Shown here: piece after piece, positions 12,985-24,420 of the stretch
How the letters are laid out: each line of letters begins with the position of its first letter
Numbering within the stretch: position 1 is the stretch's first letter
Assembly (NCBI RefSeq): GCF_051014685.1
Contig: NC_135055.1
Coordinates: 23,953,501 to 24,017,500, forward strand
Reading direction: 5' to 3'
DNA: 64,000 nucleotides
Source: Ptiloglossa arizonensis
Lineage: Eukaryota > Arthropoda > Insecta > Hymenoptera > Colletidae
Program-made: the position numbers and the translations under genes
Notes under the pieces: model-generated
The model's database searches: none
The model's input: the letters and a program-made list of their open reading frames with translations, nothing else
What the model was told of the DNA's origin: nothing

Positions 12985-13523
12985 CCTTCTCCTTCTTTTG
13001 TTGCTTTCCTTCGCGCGGGTCTTACCATGCCGGGGACCGTGCCGAGTCAAAACCACCTATGTGCCTGGCGAGGCCCCCGGCAGTAGGTCTGTTGCCTCGA
13101 GGCCCCTGGCCTCTTCTCTTCCATCGCCTCTGGTCCCTCGTCCCGCGCAGGAGATTGCAACGAGACTCCTTTGCTCGGCTCCAACTTGACCTCCGGTCAA
13201 CCCAGGGCTCCGAGTTTTCGTCCGCGGTTTCGCCGAGCCCGATGACAGAGTTTCGAATTTTTTCGCGTCTCGTCTGGTCTCGTCTCGTTTCGTACCGTCC
13301 CTCGGGAAATTTACGCGGGCCGGGCTCCCGATTCTTGCGATGCATTCCCGTTTTCCAATATCTCGGAAAAACCGGCTCGATCTCTCGTTCTCGGTACGAA
13401 TCTCGTCGCGTTCGGGAGCTTTCGATCGCTTCGATCTGTTCGATCGCTTCGATCGCTGCGCTGACCGTGGTGGCTGGCCGGTCGGTCCCTAGCTCTCTCG
13501 GATTCTAACCAACTAGCACGTCG

Positions 13524-13567
13524 CAGGCCTCGAGTACGTGACAGTGGGTCTGGCCTCGAGGCCTGTC
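13524..13567. repeat. Nested inverted repeats around GGCCTCGAGGCC
   Basis: CAGGCCTCGAG (13524-13534) is exactly complementary to CTCGAGGCCTG (13555-13565) across a 20-nt spacer. GACAG/CTGTC (13540-13544 and 13563-13567) is nested within it. Confidence 0.8.
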
Positions 13568-13738
13568 AGGAATCTCTCCGGGGTCCCATTACGAGGGTGC
13601 GCCTACTTGGCCGATCTTTTATACGGCGAAAACCCGTTTCGTTGTCTCGGGATCATCCGGCGCACGTGCGCTTTTCCGACCCGTCTTTCATCGCGGACGT
13701 CGTCGCGGGAACTAGTTTCGCTCGGCCGCCTTTATATT

Positions 13739-13746
13739 ATGCAAAT
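13739..13746. promoter_or_regulatory. POU octamer ATGCAAAT
   Basis: Perfect octamer in an AT-rich patch. Confidence 0.3.
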
Positions 13747-14325
13747 CCGCGGGGACGATAATGAGATTCCGTCTTCGCCTCGGTTGATAAATAATCCCGC
13801 GCTTTCTATAACGACGATCGGACCCGACTCGACGAAAAATGTAACGCGGTCCTGTGCCCTGTTCTTCGATCGTGCGCTCCTGTCTCTTCACGGGGCGCTA
13901 GCCGACGAAGGAGAACGGAGGGGAGAGGACGCGCACATATACGGATTTCCGGGGAAATTCGTCAGAGTCGAGGAGCACGCCGTGACCGCGACACGGCACT
14001 TGTTGCGCAAACCTTGTCCGGAGACGAAATCTCTGGACGTCCCTTCGGCCCCCTCCGATTTCTTCTACACGGACCTCCCGCGTCGAGGGTCACCGGGTTA
14101 CACACCGCCGCGCATTCCCATTTCGGGGTTTCACCAAAAGCGTCTCTTCCGTGCTAGAAACCCGACTCCTGAATTTCTCGGAGCCGTTTGCTCCGCCGGT
14201 CCTCTGCCCCCCTCTTGATCGCCGAGATATCCCGGTTAAAAAATTCCGGCCGCGAACCGCGACTCCGTAAACGTCTCGTACGCGAGACTACCTACCGGAC
14301 GTATCCTCAACGAACTTGTATACGT

Positions 14326-14346
14326 ATATATATATATATATATATT
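14326..14346. repeat. (TA)n microsatellite
   Basis: About ten TA units. Confidence 0.9.
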
Positions 14347-14532
14347 ACAACGATCGCGATTTTCCGTTTCTAGGATCGCGCGTTAGCGTCCTTTCCTTCG
14401 TAGCGAGTCGTGAAAATCTGAGAGCAACGCAAAGCACTTGTTGCACAAAGAGTGCCCCGGGGACGAAGATTCTTTCCGATACCTCTCTTTCTTTCTCTTC
14501 TTCCTTCGATGTTCTTTGCAAGAGTAAGAAAA

Positions 14533-14594
14533 AAGAGAGAGAGAGAGAGAGAGCGGGGGGACCCCCTCCCTCCCTCCCTCCCTCCCTCCCTCCC
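14533..14594. repeat. (GA)n then (CCCT)n
   Basis: About ten GA units, a GCGGGGGGA junction, then about eight CCCT units. The strand asymmetry flips from purine to pyrimidine. Confidence 0.95.
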
Positions 14595-15019
14595 GCGTCG
14601 AGGGGTCGCAAAACGTCCATGGCCGAGAGACACAAGTACGGATTTCTATTGACACGAGTCAATAGGCCCTGGCCTCCGGTCTCCGCAGGAATCTGTACGG
14701 TCCTTTTGGCGTCGCTGCGAGCGAAGATGGGGTGCCGTAATCCTTGGCCCTTTTCTCTTCCCCTTCGTTTCTGCGTAGTTTTCTCCCGTGGGAGACGGAA
14801 GAACTCGATAAATCTCCGCGGATAATTCCGGCGAGGAAATCGTATTCCCGACGCGCAACGAGCCGCAGGATTAATTCGGGTTCGCGGCAAGTTTTTCGCG
14901 TCGGCCGGAAAAGGAAAATCGTGATCGTCCGGTGTATCGTCCCGGTCGAGAATACGCAACCGTTCGAAAAGGATCGGAAAGATTCCGTGGCCCGGGCCCG
15001 AATTTGAGAACCGCCGGGC

Positions 15020-15190
15020 TCCGCGATGCAGTGTCGGCAGGTCGGTAGGTAGGCATATAGCGTTGATGGACCAGAGCTAATCTAAAAATCGCCGGAACTT
15101 CACAATTATAGTAATTTACCAGCCGACAACAAGCTGTACACACAAGCTCGCCCATAATGGCATTAACGGCACGCTCTTTCGCTCCTGTGT
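15020..15190. promoter_or_regulatory. Candidate conserved noncoding block
   Basis: AT-richer and CpG-poorer than its flanks, with GGTAGGTAGG, CACAATTATAGTAATTTACC and CCATAATGGCATTAACGGC. It is judged only by composition and homeodomain-like ATTA words. Confidence 0.3.
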
Positions 15191-16828
15191 CCTTTTTAAC
15201 CCCGGATTCCGGGCCCGATTCGGGACCCAAGACCGACGAGACTTTACGATCGAGCTTCGACGCGATCCCACCGTCTCGGAGCGTCTCGAGCGACCGATCT
15301 CGCAACGTCCGGAAAGTCTCTCCTCTCTAAGAACTTTGCGACGTTCGAGCAGGGCGGTGTAATTGCTCTCGTTTTTCGAGCACCGGATCGGTGAGTTCGC
15401 GCGATCGTCGCGACGCGCGGCGCGCGAAGCGTTTTCGAGACCAGGGACGTTCGTTCGAAATTTCTTTATCCCGTTGAGTCATCGCGGCCACAAACGAAGT
15501 CCGCGTTCCGCGCCTCGTTATCGTACGCCATGACGATCGTTGTCGCCCTCTCGGCGGCGGATTACAGGGGAAAAACCGAGAGAACGGATAGATTTATCGT
15601 TTGTAACAGAATCGCGCTCCATTGTGCGCGCGCGTCTGTGTTTTTTTTCCATCAAACGAAAATGATCCTCGGTGCAGACAATGCTCGCGAGAATACTCGG
15701 CTCGAAATCGAGGGCACTCAGGACATACGCAAATCCATAATAATCTCTTCGCGGCTTCCGCTCTTTGCCTCCTCTGTTCCAATGGCGCCTTTCCAGGAAT
15801 CGTCGATGCAGAATCGCGAATAACTCGGTACGCGGATATTGTTTAAGAACCCGTGCATACCCCGTGGATAGCTGCGATTTCTCCGCTAGACCGGGCGATC
15901 GCGTGCCCGAACCGCCTGCTCGCGATTTACGATGCCCAAAAAATGTTGTTCTCTCCCGTGTTATTTTCGTCGTTCCTTTGTCATTCGTACGTACGAGTTA
16001 CGGCGCGTTTTCGATTCGACGCAGTGAATTCCATTACGAAACGGTGGTTTCAGCGCATCCGAACATTTTCAAGAGAAACTTTTCGAGAAACGCGCCAAGT
16101 CGACGCAACTGCATTCGCGAGGAAGAGGTGTCCGCGACCGAACCGGAAGCGACCGGGAAAGAACGTCGCGCGAACAAAATTTCGATCGGTGGCGCGCGAT
16201 GCGATAAAAGTGGTAAAAATCGGGGATGGTCGAGCTACGGAGATTCCCAACTTTCTCCGCGTACGCGCGACGCTCCGGAAGATCGAGCTACGGCTAAAGG
16301 TTTCTTCGAAATTACCCTTGTTCGTCCAAAGGTGCGAGCCGAATAAACGCGTCGCGGAGTCGATCGGTTTGCAGTTGTACCGACGATGAACCGATTTTTA
16401 AAGTCACCGGCCTTTTTGATTATTCTCCGGCTCGATACCGAGTAAAAATCGACAACGACGACGATGCGTTTTCGTTGGTCCGTACTTACGCGTCGAAAAA
16501 TCGGTCGCTCGGTGCCGAAAAGTTAACCGATTTCCACGCGATTGGGAGACGCGCGTCAAAGGGAAAAACGATCGTTCTTCCGGGGAGAAACGGCTCGCTT
16601 CCAGTCGTCGGCCCGGCAAACGGGCGACCGAGTCGTCGAGCATTGTGTGCCCGGGGTATCTATAATTACCGACCCGAGGTATTATTCCAACAAGACTGCG
16701 AAGTAAACAAACCTGCAGGAGAGGAGCGAAAAAGAGAGCGCAGACCGGGCGAACGAGAGAACACGGCCACGAACTTTGAGTCGGTATAGCGCGCTGCATG
16801 GAAGGCCGATGGAACGCAGCAGGACGTG

Positions 16829-16916
16829 TGGTAGTGGAGGAGGAGTAGGAGTACGAGGAGGAGGTGGTGGTGGAGGAGGAGGAGAAGGAGGAGGAGGAGG
16901 AGAAAGAGGAGGAGGC
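16829..16916. repeat. (GGA/GGT)n purine-rich tract
   Basis: About 90 bp of GGA, GGT and GTA trimers, mostly (GGA)n. Confidence 0.95.
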
Positions 16917-17582
16917 GCGGCACTGATCGTGATGGAAAGGTCGGAGAGAACCGAAGGGACGAAGGGGAGAGGGTCGGCTGGCAATAAACTTTGGCGCGAG
17001 GAGTGTGGCGCACATGTGCACTCAGGATATGCATTGGGAAACAGAGGAACGAGCCTACCGTGCCCGAACGCGGGACAACGCTTCCCTTTTCTTGCTACCG
17101 AACCAAATATCGGCTAGGGTTTCGCGCGAGACCTTTCGCGAGGTCAACGATGTCTCGATTTCTTTTTTTAGAAATTACTTTCTATCGCTCTATCGTTCGA
17201 CGAGGATAGCGCACGAACGGGACTAGCGGCTTTTAAACGGGATCGGGCTTAAAATGTGGGTCAGCGATTTTCGTCGAACGTTCTCGTATCTTCGCAAGGT
17301 CGCTAAGATTCTGGTTTTCTCTCGATTCGAGAATTCTAGACCCGTCGCGATCGCCCTCGAAACAAAAGCCATCGTTCTCCTCTCCTTTCGAGCACTCGTG
17401 GACGCGTAATTTTCGTTTACCTAAACCTAGAGTAGAAATCGTGGTACGCGCCGCGATTCGACCGCTACGAGTATACCGTTCTCGCCGATAAATCGCAAGT
17501 TTTACGCTCGCGCGGGACAAATTCGCCAAAGATTCAGCGACACTTTTATCGCGAGACGCACCGAGTTAATCCCGGCCCGTGC

Positions 17583-17634
17583 GCGTCGTCGTCGTCGTCG
17601 TCATCGTCGTCGTAGTCGTCGTAGTCGTCGTCGT
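17583..17634. repeat. (GTC)n trimer
   Basis: GTC repeats interrupted by ATC and TAG variants. Confidence 0.95.
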
Positions 17635-18079
17635 AAACAGATAAAACTTTCATTAAAAGCGAAGCCTATTTGCTCGCGCGATCACCACGACGAAATACGC
17701 TCGCGAGCGGACGGTTTTCATCGACGCAGTCGCGATAAAACGAGGATCGCGCGCGATTCCGGCGAAACACGGGCCGGTATGCGTGCGTGTGTCGCGTTAT
17801 TTATAGAGTCGCGTAGCTGACAATTTAATCGTCCGCAGTCGTGTGAATTGCGCCGATGCGTACGGTCCGCTCGGCGTGCGTGGTCGCGTGGTCGCGCGGT
17901 CGCGCGGACTCGTTCGCGTCTTAATAAGTTCGGGCAAACGAGTGCTGTGTGTCTCGCTACTCGGAAAAGGTCAATGGTCTCGCGTCGGGGGACGATCGAG
18001 ATCATCGCGGAGAGGAGCCTCGAACGAAGAATTAACTCTTTCATGGTCGGTGGTGCGCGCTTGGCTCGCGCGCGGTCAA

Positions 18080-18089
18080 CGCGGCGGCA

Positions 18090-18127
<38 letters not shown>

Positions 18128-18141
18128 AGCGGCAGCGGCTG
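18080..18141. repeat. (CGG)n trimer
   Basis: CGG repeat with CAA and CAG interruptions. Confidence 0.95.
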
Positions 18142-18889
18142 CACCCGCGTGTGTGCAACCGCTCTGCCGAAGTATTAATTAAGCACGCGGCTCTCCGACC
18201 GCTGCTACGCGGCTGATTTATCGCCGTTTACCGCTAGCAGTCCGCTCGCGTTGCTTTCGTTGCGGTTCGTTGCGCCGCTATTACGACCCATTTTCGAGCC
18301 TCGATAAGAAATCAGCGAAGCTTCGTTGGAATTTCTGGCCCGATCGAGGCGATCGCGAAGTTCGCGCGTCCACCGGCGTCGCTAGGGTCTCGCGTCAGGT
18401 GTTGCGTGGATAATGCTCAGGCGTGGCGCACAATCGGCCGCGACTATCGGGCTTCGTAGAAACGCTTATCGCGCTTGTATACTCTTGGCACAATATCCCT
18501 CGTGAATTTTTAAGCCAGACACGCGCGCGCGAGCAAATCCGCCTCGTGGAACGTTCCGATCGAGTCGTTGGATCGGTCCGTTCTCGTGCATTATTGCCGC
18601 GGTTCGATCTATCGCGGTTAACCGAACAGCGAGCCTCGACCGCGAAATAGTCCTCGGCTACCGTGCTCGGGGACGCTCGGTGATACTTTCTCCCCGCGGA
18701 ATAATGGCGTTGCCGATCACCTAAAGATCTTCGTTGCCTCGGTGATAAGATCTAGCCGGGACGAAGTCGATGATGCTAACTCGGTTTGGCCGGGTAGATC
18801 GAGAGACGATACTTATCGGTTCGAATCCTGAAAGCAGGTTTCTACCTTTCGAAACGATCGAGTTTCGCGGAACGAGAAGGAACTCTCTC

Positions 18890-18936
18890 GGGTGGTGGTG
18901 GTGGTGGTGGTGGTGGTGGTGGTGTCGGTGGTGGTT
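18890..18936. repeat. (GGT)n trimer
   Basis: About 14 GGT units with one TCG interruption. Confidence 0.95.
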
Positions 18937-19564
18937 GGTCCACAGTGGGACAGGATCCGCCTCGAGCGGATCGGGACGACGGCCCTGCCGTCGGCAACCC
19001 GGTGAAGATGATCGGTATCACTCGGAGAGTCCTTCGTGCGGATTCTTATTGCTCGCCGCGATCCAGTTTCGCGGAACGGATAAACTCGAATGGTTTCTCG
19101 AACACCAGTGTCCGTCCCGAACGTTAAAGGACAGACCGTGCTGCGAGCAAGAGGTGTGGGACGCGGAGGTTGCACCGCGAAACGTTCCGTATCGTTTCGA
19201 TATCTTTCGAGCAGGTTCTCGCGCACTACCGAGAAAGGTTTTCCTCGGAGCGCGCGAATCGATCCACGAGCCCGCGAAACCGAGTACGTTAAACGGAACT
19301 GGTTCAACGTGGACGCAATAGTCGAGCGGAGACTACCGATCGGGAAAACCGTCCGAGTCTAATTGCCGGCCAATAGTTACCCCGTAGGATTATTCCAAGT
19401 GGATTTACGCGAATCCGATCGATAAACGCGCGGAAACGATCGTTGGTAGGTGAAATAATTGGAGCCCGTTGCGTTTCTCGGCTGCCAACGAGGCACGTTC
19501 GAGTTTACCGATCCTCGGTTTTACGGGCGTGCAATTAATACCGACGATGCGACCGGCAGGAAAG

Positions 19565-19625
19565 ATTCATTTCTTTTTAATTGTTCGTCGAATTGGATGT
19601 TTATGCGTTCTTGTTGCGCCAACAG
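19565..19625 (+). other. pan: 3' splice site region of the pan exon
   Basis: No AG occurs from 19565 until the acceptor AG at 19624-19625. A branch-point-like TTAAT has its A at 19580, 45 nt upstream of the acceptor. The pyrimidine tract is patchy (TTCTTTTTAATTGTTC, then GTTCTTGTTGCGCC), so the acceptor looks only moderately strong. Confidence 0.75.
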
Positions 19626-19729
19626 GTAAGGTGGATCCGACGCCGCATACCTCGTCGTTCAACATGGGCTACCTCGTCTCGCCGTACCCCTACCCCAATG
19701 GCGCCGGAGGACCCATTCCTGTCTCTATG
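19626..19729 (+). CDS. pan: Internal coding exon of Pangolin (TCF/LEF HMG-box transcription factor)
   Basis: Pangolin/TCF binds DNA through an HMG box and recruits Armadillo/beta-catenin to activate Wnt target genes in the nucleus, or Groucho to repress them. The exon encodes 34 full codons plus the last two bases of a split codon. The translation starts KVDPTPHTSSFN and continues MGYLVSPYPYPNGAGGPIPV, ending in Ser-Met. The block SFNMGYLVSPY, followed by Tyr/Asn/Gly and a Gly-Pro-x-Pro-Val-x-Met end, matches my recollection of Drosophila Pangolin between the beta-catenin-binding region and the HMG box. This exon carries no catalytic or DNA-binding residues. The acceptor is ...CCAACAG (AG at 19624-19625). 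The donor is ATG|GTGAGTG. Phases are 1 in and 0 out, so skipping would shift the frame. The exon begins with GTAAGG, so a 5' splice site is regenerated at the exon junction. The identification is from memory, with no database search. Confidence 0.85.
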
Positions 19730-19746
19730 GTGAGTGTTTATTACCT

Positions 19747-19837
19747 CTTTTTCTCTTCTTTTTCTTTTCTTTTCCTTTTCTTCTTTCTTCTTTCTTCTTT
19801 CTTCTTTCTTCTTTCTTCTTTCTTCTTTCTTTTTTTA
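19747..19837 (+). repeat. Polypyrimidine tract with (TTCTTTC)n just after the pan donor
   Basis: About 90 nt are almost pure T/C and begin 17 nt after the exon donor. From about 19780 they resolve into 7-bp TTCTTTC units. Such a tract can bind pyrimidine-binding splicing proteins or form triplex DNA, which is inferred and not shown here. Confidence 0.9.
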
Positions 19838-19991
19838 TAAGAATTCTTGCTACGTTCTTACCGCGAAGAAGAGCCAAAAGATGGTAGTCGCTACGACGAA
19901 CGAGGGAGGAGACGTTACGAATGCAATTATTACCAACGGACGATATCGCGGAAATTTAAAGAAACGCAAACTCGTCGGGGTAAAATCGTCG

Positions 19992-20013
19992 TGAAACGAA
20001 ACGAAACGAAACG
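19992..20013. repeat. (GAAAC)n pentamer
   Basis: Four copies. Confidence 0.9.
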
Positions 20014-20690
20014 TTCGGTCGTCGATCCTTTCAACGGAGATCTCGCAAAGATAAGAAAGGTATTTCCGAGCCTATTAAAATTCTAATTGCAAAGATCGCT
20101 TTCGGAGCAGGCCGCGTCGCCTCTTTTGTTCACGAGGACTCCAACTCCGAGGCTTTCTGTGTACCCTTTGAATCGCGATTCTGGTATTGATTTATGATGC
20201 CCGCAAATTGGATTCACGATTTATTTACGAGCGAACGTTCGCGCGTTCGCGGCCCGTGATAAAGTGCAGCTGGAAGCGGCACTAGAATTGTTTCTCTTTC
20301 CGCGACGCGCGTTTAAACAATTAATCGGGCGCAACGCGGAGGTTAGCGTCTTGGTCGACGCCCGTGTATCGCGGAGTTTTCCGCGTCTCTCGCGTTCGCG
20401 AACTTGGATATTTTCGTCGAAGAAGGCGAGAAGAGACGCGCGAAGGGGTAGGACGGAGGGTATCGTGGCACGTCGGACGCGCAATTAGCGTTATCGGCGA
20501 TTACGCGAATGAAATTTGTTCGGCGGCCGAGCGTGACCCGTGCTCCCTCTGCGTCTTTCGAAATCGTACAACCGGGTGAGTATTTCACGGTTTAAAGCGG
20601 ATTCACGCTATTCGACGAGCAACCGTGACTGTGGACATTCTTGAACGGGAACGCCAGACGGAAGGAACGGTGACCGATGGGCGACGACAG

Positions 20691-20720
20691 ACGGTCGGTC
20701 GGTCGGTCGGTCGGTCGGTC
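20691..20720. repeat. (GGTC)n tetramer
   Basis: Seven units. The same unit class recurs at 28511, 49609 and 53131. Confidence 0.95.
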
Positions 20721-21065
20721 ACTCGACGAGCAGGATCGATTCGACTTTGCCTTTTCGATGCAACTTTCTTCCCGAGATGTAAAATCGTTCGCGGTTGTCT
20801 AGGAAGTAACGTCGCCCGGCTCGAACACGATCGGAAACTACCAATTCTGGTTCTCGAGCGCGCAACGGAGACGGCAGCCGCTCGGTAAAAACTTGTTTTG
20901 CGAACGATTTACGGGAAAAGTAAGCGACAATAGCAATTTGAGGAGGAGCAGCGTGAAATCGGAAAGGGGAGACGCGATGCCGCGCCACGCCACGCCGCGC
21001 CGCATCGGTCGATGGTGTCGGGAAAGGATTAAAAAAGCTGCACCGGTTGGATAAAATCGAGAGAG

Positions 21066-21120
21066 TCTCTCTCCCACTATCTCCCTCTCTCTCTCTCTCT
21101 CTCTCTCGCTCGCTCGCTCG
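21066..21120. repeat. (CT)n and (CGCT)n
   Basis: CT repeat running into CGCT units. Confidence 0.95.
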
Positions 21121-21549
21121 TGCGACGGGATGAATGAAATTTGCAAATTCACGTGCACGCGCTCGCGAACGAAGAGCATTGTTGCGTCGAATGGATTCGC
21201 AGACCGCGTGTGCGCGCACGCACCCACGCACCCACGCGCGCCGTTCTGTTTGCACAGACGGCTAATTTGACCGCGGCGGAGCATGGCGTCGCTAAATATG
21301 TAGCGGACAAAATTGGGCCGATTCGGCCTCGAAGAGCCTACGGCCGTCGAGTTTCGGTAATTCGGAATACATCGCGCGTCGTTACTTGATCGTTCTTTCG
21401 CCGTACGAGGTGTTTTTTCGGAACGGGGGGAAAAAAAACAAATTTTGGATAAGATGGAACAACGGGAAAGAAATTTTCCAATCTTGGTCGCGCGTTATAT
21501 CCGTCGTTCGACGATAGCCCGGTAAAAAGTCGCTCCCTGCTAAAAGAAT

Positions 21550-21870
21550 CAAGGTGGTGCTATTATCGTCGGCACTCGCGGTCGTCCAGTCGCGACTGTA
21601 ATTGCCCAGAAACTCGTTCGTGCATTAGGGAAGAGCATCGATTCCAGAAAACCGGCAACCAATGCACTTTCCGTGAATTTTCTAATGGGATCGCACCTGG
21701 TAGTTGGCGGACGGTAATGAACCGTAAATAAAATTAGACCGAGTTGCCGATAAAGGGTTGCGTGACGCGGCCTAAGAACTCGAGAGTGCCTATTGAGCTC
21801 TCTTCGACTCCTCGGAACTTGACGAACCACTGGCCGGCCTACCCATCGCCTACCCAGCGATGGTCAGCGA
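21550..21870. promoter_or_regulatory. Candidate conserved noncoding block
   Basis: Lower CpG density than its flanks. It contains TGTAATTGCC, AACCAATGCAC, GGTAATGAACCG and an inverted repeat CCATCGC/GCGATGG (21843-21849 and 21857-21863). No open reading frame of interest. Confidence 0.3.
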
Positions 21871-23158
21871 GCAACGCTTCCGACTCGTTCCGCTAGCGGT
21901 ACACGAGCGAGCGCAGGCCCCTCTTTTTCCCTCTCCTTTCTCGGTGGATGTATATCCCTACCCAGTCCGGGCACCCAGTCTGGTTTCTCTTTCCTTCTCG
22001 CTCGTTCGTTCCGTACCTTGTCTCGGATTTACCTACCTCGGGCACTCATCTTCTACCGTGTCATTATGTCGTTATTTCCGACAACGAGCGTGTCTCGGCT
22101 GACCCTCGTACGCTTACCTCCAACAGAAATGGGCGCGAAAGCAGTTTCGCCCGAAATCCGACTACAAACACCGCTCGTGAATGAATCGCTCTGGCTGTCG
22201 CGGTCGATCTTTCGGAATAGAACCACTAGACCGCGTCAATGGGAACGCTCCCGGCGCGATTATTTCTTTTTTTACTCGAGATCTACGACGGTGGAAGCGG
22301 TCGTTTCTCGATCGCTAAGTGGCTCCATTGTTCCTCCGGGATCGGTCGTTACTTTTTCTTCTCTCTCTCTCTCCCGCTCCCTTCGTTCGCTCGCAATCTC
22401 GAAAAGCGATTCGAACGCGAGAAATTTTTCCAAACGCTTCGACGAAAATTAGTTCTTTCCCGTGCACGCGCAGAGATCGGGTGCGAGTCTCTCGCGTTAC
22501 CGGAACCGATAATCGCGGTTCACTCGCGCAAGGTTAACGTTTAGACTCACCTTGGCCGTTGTTTACTCGGTGTAACGAGTATCGCGCGTTCTCGAATTCT
22601 CGAGCAGGTTTTTTCTTCGATAACCCGTGCGTCGATTACAAATACGGGAGGTACTCGTTCGCGGTTGATTACCGTAAGGATCGATCCTCGTCGACGAGAG
22701 AGAGAGCGAGCGAGCGAACGTCGCGCGACCGAAGGAAAAATTAATATTCCGGGGTCGTAAAAAAAAGAAGAAAAAAAAACTCGGTCCCTCGAACTCCGGT
22801 GGGCCCCGTATAGCGATTAAAGGCTCGTTAACGATTCGACGCAGCGATTTGGACGCGTTTGGAAGGAATGTTGGAACACGCGCTATCTCGACCACGTGCG
22901 CTGTTTGGCCGCCGCAGCGTCACGAGATCGAACCGTTTCGAGCGACTGTCAAGTAGCGGTGTGTTCGGGCCGCAGGTGCGATCTCCGCTGATTAAGCACC
23001 GCGGTGACGACAATTTGCTAAACAACGCGTGTTCCGTGCCCGTGCTCTTTGCGGCATACAAAGTGCCTTGGCAAACGCCTTTGAGAGGCGCATCGACCGA
23101 GGTTTCGTGGCCGGGGCTTTCGCGATAAAAGACCGCGCGTGAAATGGCAATTAGCTGA

Positions 23159-23184
23159 CCAAGAATCCGCGGCCGGATTCTTGG
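23159..23184. repeat. 26-bp perfect inverted repeat (11-bp arms)
   Basis: The left arm CCAAGAATCCG (23159-23169) is fully complementary to the right arm CGGATTCTTGG (23174-23184) around a 4-nt spacer CGGC. Confidence 0.9.
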
Positions 23185-23941
23185 GAAATCGCGAACAAAT
23201 TGGACCGCGTGGTTTCCCGCGGACCTTCCGTTTCGTCTCTTTCATTTTTTCGATCCTCCGCTCGTACGGAACAGTTTCGCGCGAGTTCGCGACCGCGCGT
23301 CGATTTCTAGAGTCGCGAAAACGATTCGATCGGACGTCGGGGATGCGAGGACGAAACGAGACGACGCTCGAGGAGAAGTTTTTTCAAGAAACGGCATCGA
23401 CACCTTTTTTTCCCGGGATTCTTCGACGCAATCGCCGCCGGAAGAAAAACCACGATGCAGAAACGATCGATCCCGGTGTGTCGGTCGAGCCGGCCGCGCG
23501 ACCGTTCGCGAACGAACGACCATCGTCGCCATTAACGCGCTAACATTCCGAGACGACGGCGACTCCGTCGAACTCGCGGAACCATCGACTCGATGTTTCT
23601 CCTCCGGCGAGAGGGTATAGTCGCCTGCGACCGGTGACAAAGGAACGATGCCTAGAATTCGTGCAGCCGTCGAAAAACAACAGGGTGGAGAAAGGCGCAC
23701 GCGCGCGGACCAGAAAGGGAAGGGAGGAAACGAACACACGTACGCGCGTAAAAAAGGAGAAAAAGAAAAAAAAATTCACGGACGCCTAGCCGTACGTGTT
23801 GTACGCGCTCGGAAACGAGCAAACGTCCCACCAATTAAAAAGAACTCGATTCGACGGGGTTGCTGAAAATAACGGGCGTATCGGAGCGCAGTTTCGCGGG
23901 AAAAGGGAGAAGGAGAGGAGCAAAGGGGCGCGCGCGCGCTA

Positions 23942-23982
23942 CCGCCCGCCCGCCTGCCCGCCTGCCCGCTCGCTTGCCCGTC
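23942..23982. repeat. (CCCG/CCTG)n tetramer
   Basis: Imperfect CCCG, CCTG and CTCG units. Confidence 0.85.
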
Positions 23983-24084
23983 AGGTCAGAGAGAGAAAGA
24001 GAGAGAGTGAGAAGCGGGGGTAGAGGACAGGAGCTCTACGTAGAGCACGGAGAACTACGAACACGACGACCTGCCGGGGGTTGC

Positions 24085-24175
24085 GGGGCACGGGGCACAG
24101 GGCACGGGGCGCGGGTACCGGAGAAGAGAGAAGAGAGAAGAGAGAAGATCGAAGGGGGAAGGGAGAAGGGGGAAG
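24085..24175. repeat. Purine-rich (GGGCAC)n and (AGAAGAG)n
   Basis: About five GGCACGG-type units (24085-24115), then AGAAGAG heptamers (24120-24148) and GGGGGAAGG sequence. Confidence 0.85.
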
Positions 24176-24184
24176 GTTTGGGGT

Positions 24185-24420
24185 CGGTGGATGCACGTGA
24201 AATCCAAAACCCTTATATTAAAACACAGCCCAGCCAACCAGTCACGGCGCGCTTAATTCAAAACAATATAATGGGCGCAGCAACACATAGCTGTTGTTGC
24301 TCCTCTCGTTCGTTTTTTTCTTCGGTCCATCGTGTACGTATACGTTACACGGAACCAGCGGTGAAAATGTTCGTATCAAGAGAACGCTTATAATGCTCTC
24401 TCGGGTTGCCATGGCTGGTG
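24185..24420. promoter_or_regulatory. Candidate conserved noncoding block
   Basis: AT-richer block with TTATATTAAAACACAGCCC, TTAATTCAAAACAATATAATGG (with a SOX-like ACAAT) and CGCTTATAATGC. Confidence 0.35.

Larger units (their letters stand above)
1..19625 (+). other. pan: Upstream intron of pan (partial)
   Basis: No coding exon could be supported here. No frame resembles the acidic beta-catenin-binding segment expected in the preceding TCF exon, so that exon probably lies before base 1 and the intron exceeds 19.6 kb. The interval holds CpG-rich unique sequence, many microsatellites (listed separately) and a few AT-richer blocks near 0.87, 7.7-8.1 and 15.0-15.2 kb. Open frames here are Arg/Ser/Thr-rich and overlap on both strands, as expected by chance in stop-poor DNA. 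Nothing specific is seen in the unlisted stretches. A separate noncoding transcript or alternative first exon cannot be excluded. Confidence 0.7.

Noticed and set aside
22105..22125. Minus-strand GGAG|GTAAGCG and other AG|GTAAG-like words (5160, 22112)
   Set aside because: They lack a pyrimidine tract and branch point and are on the wrong strand for pan. Useful only as a chance control for the 53450 site.
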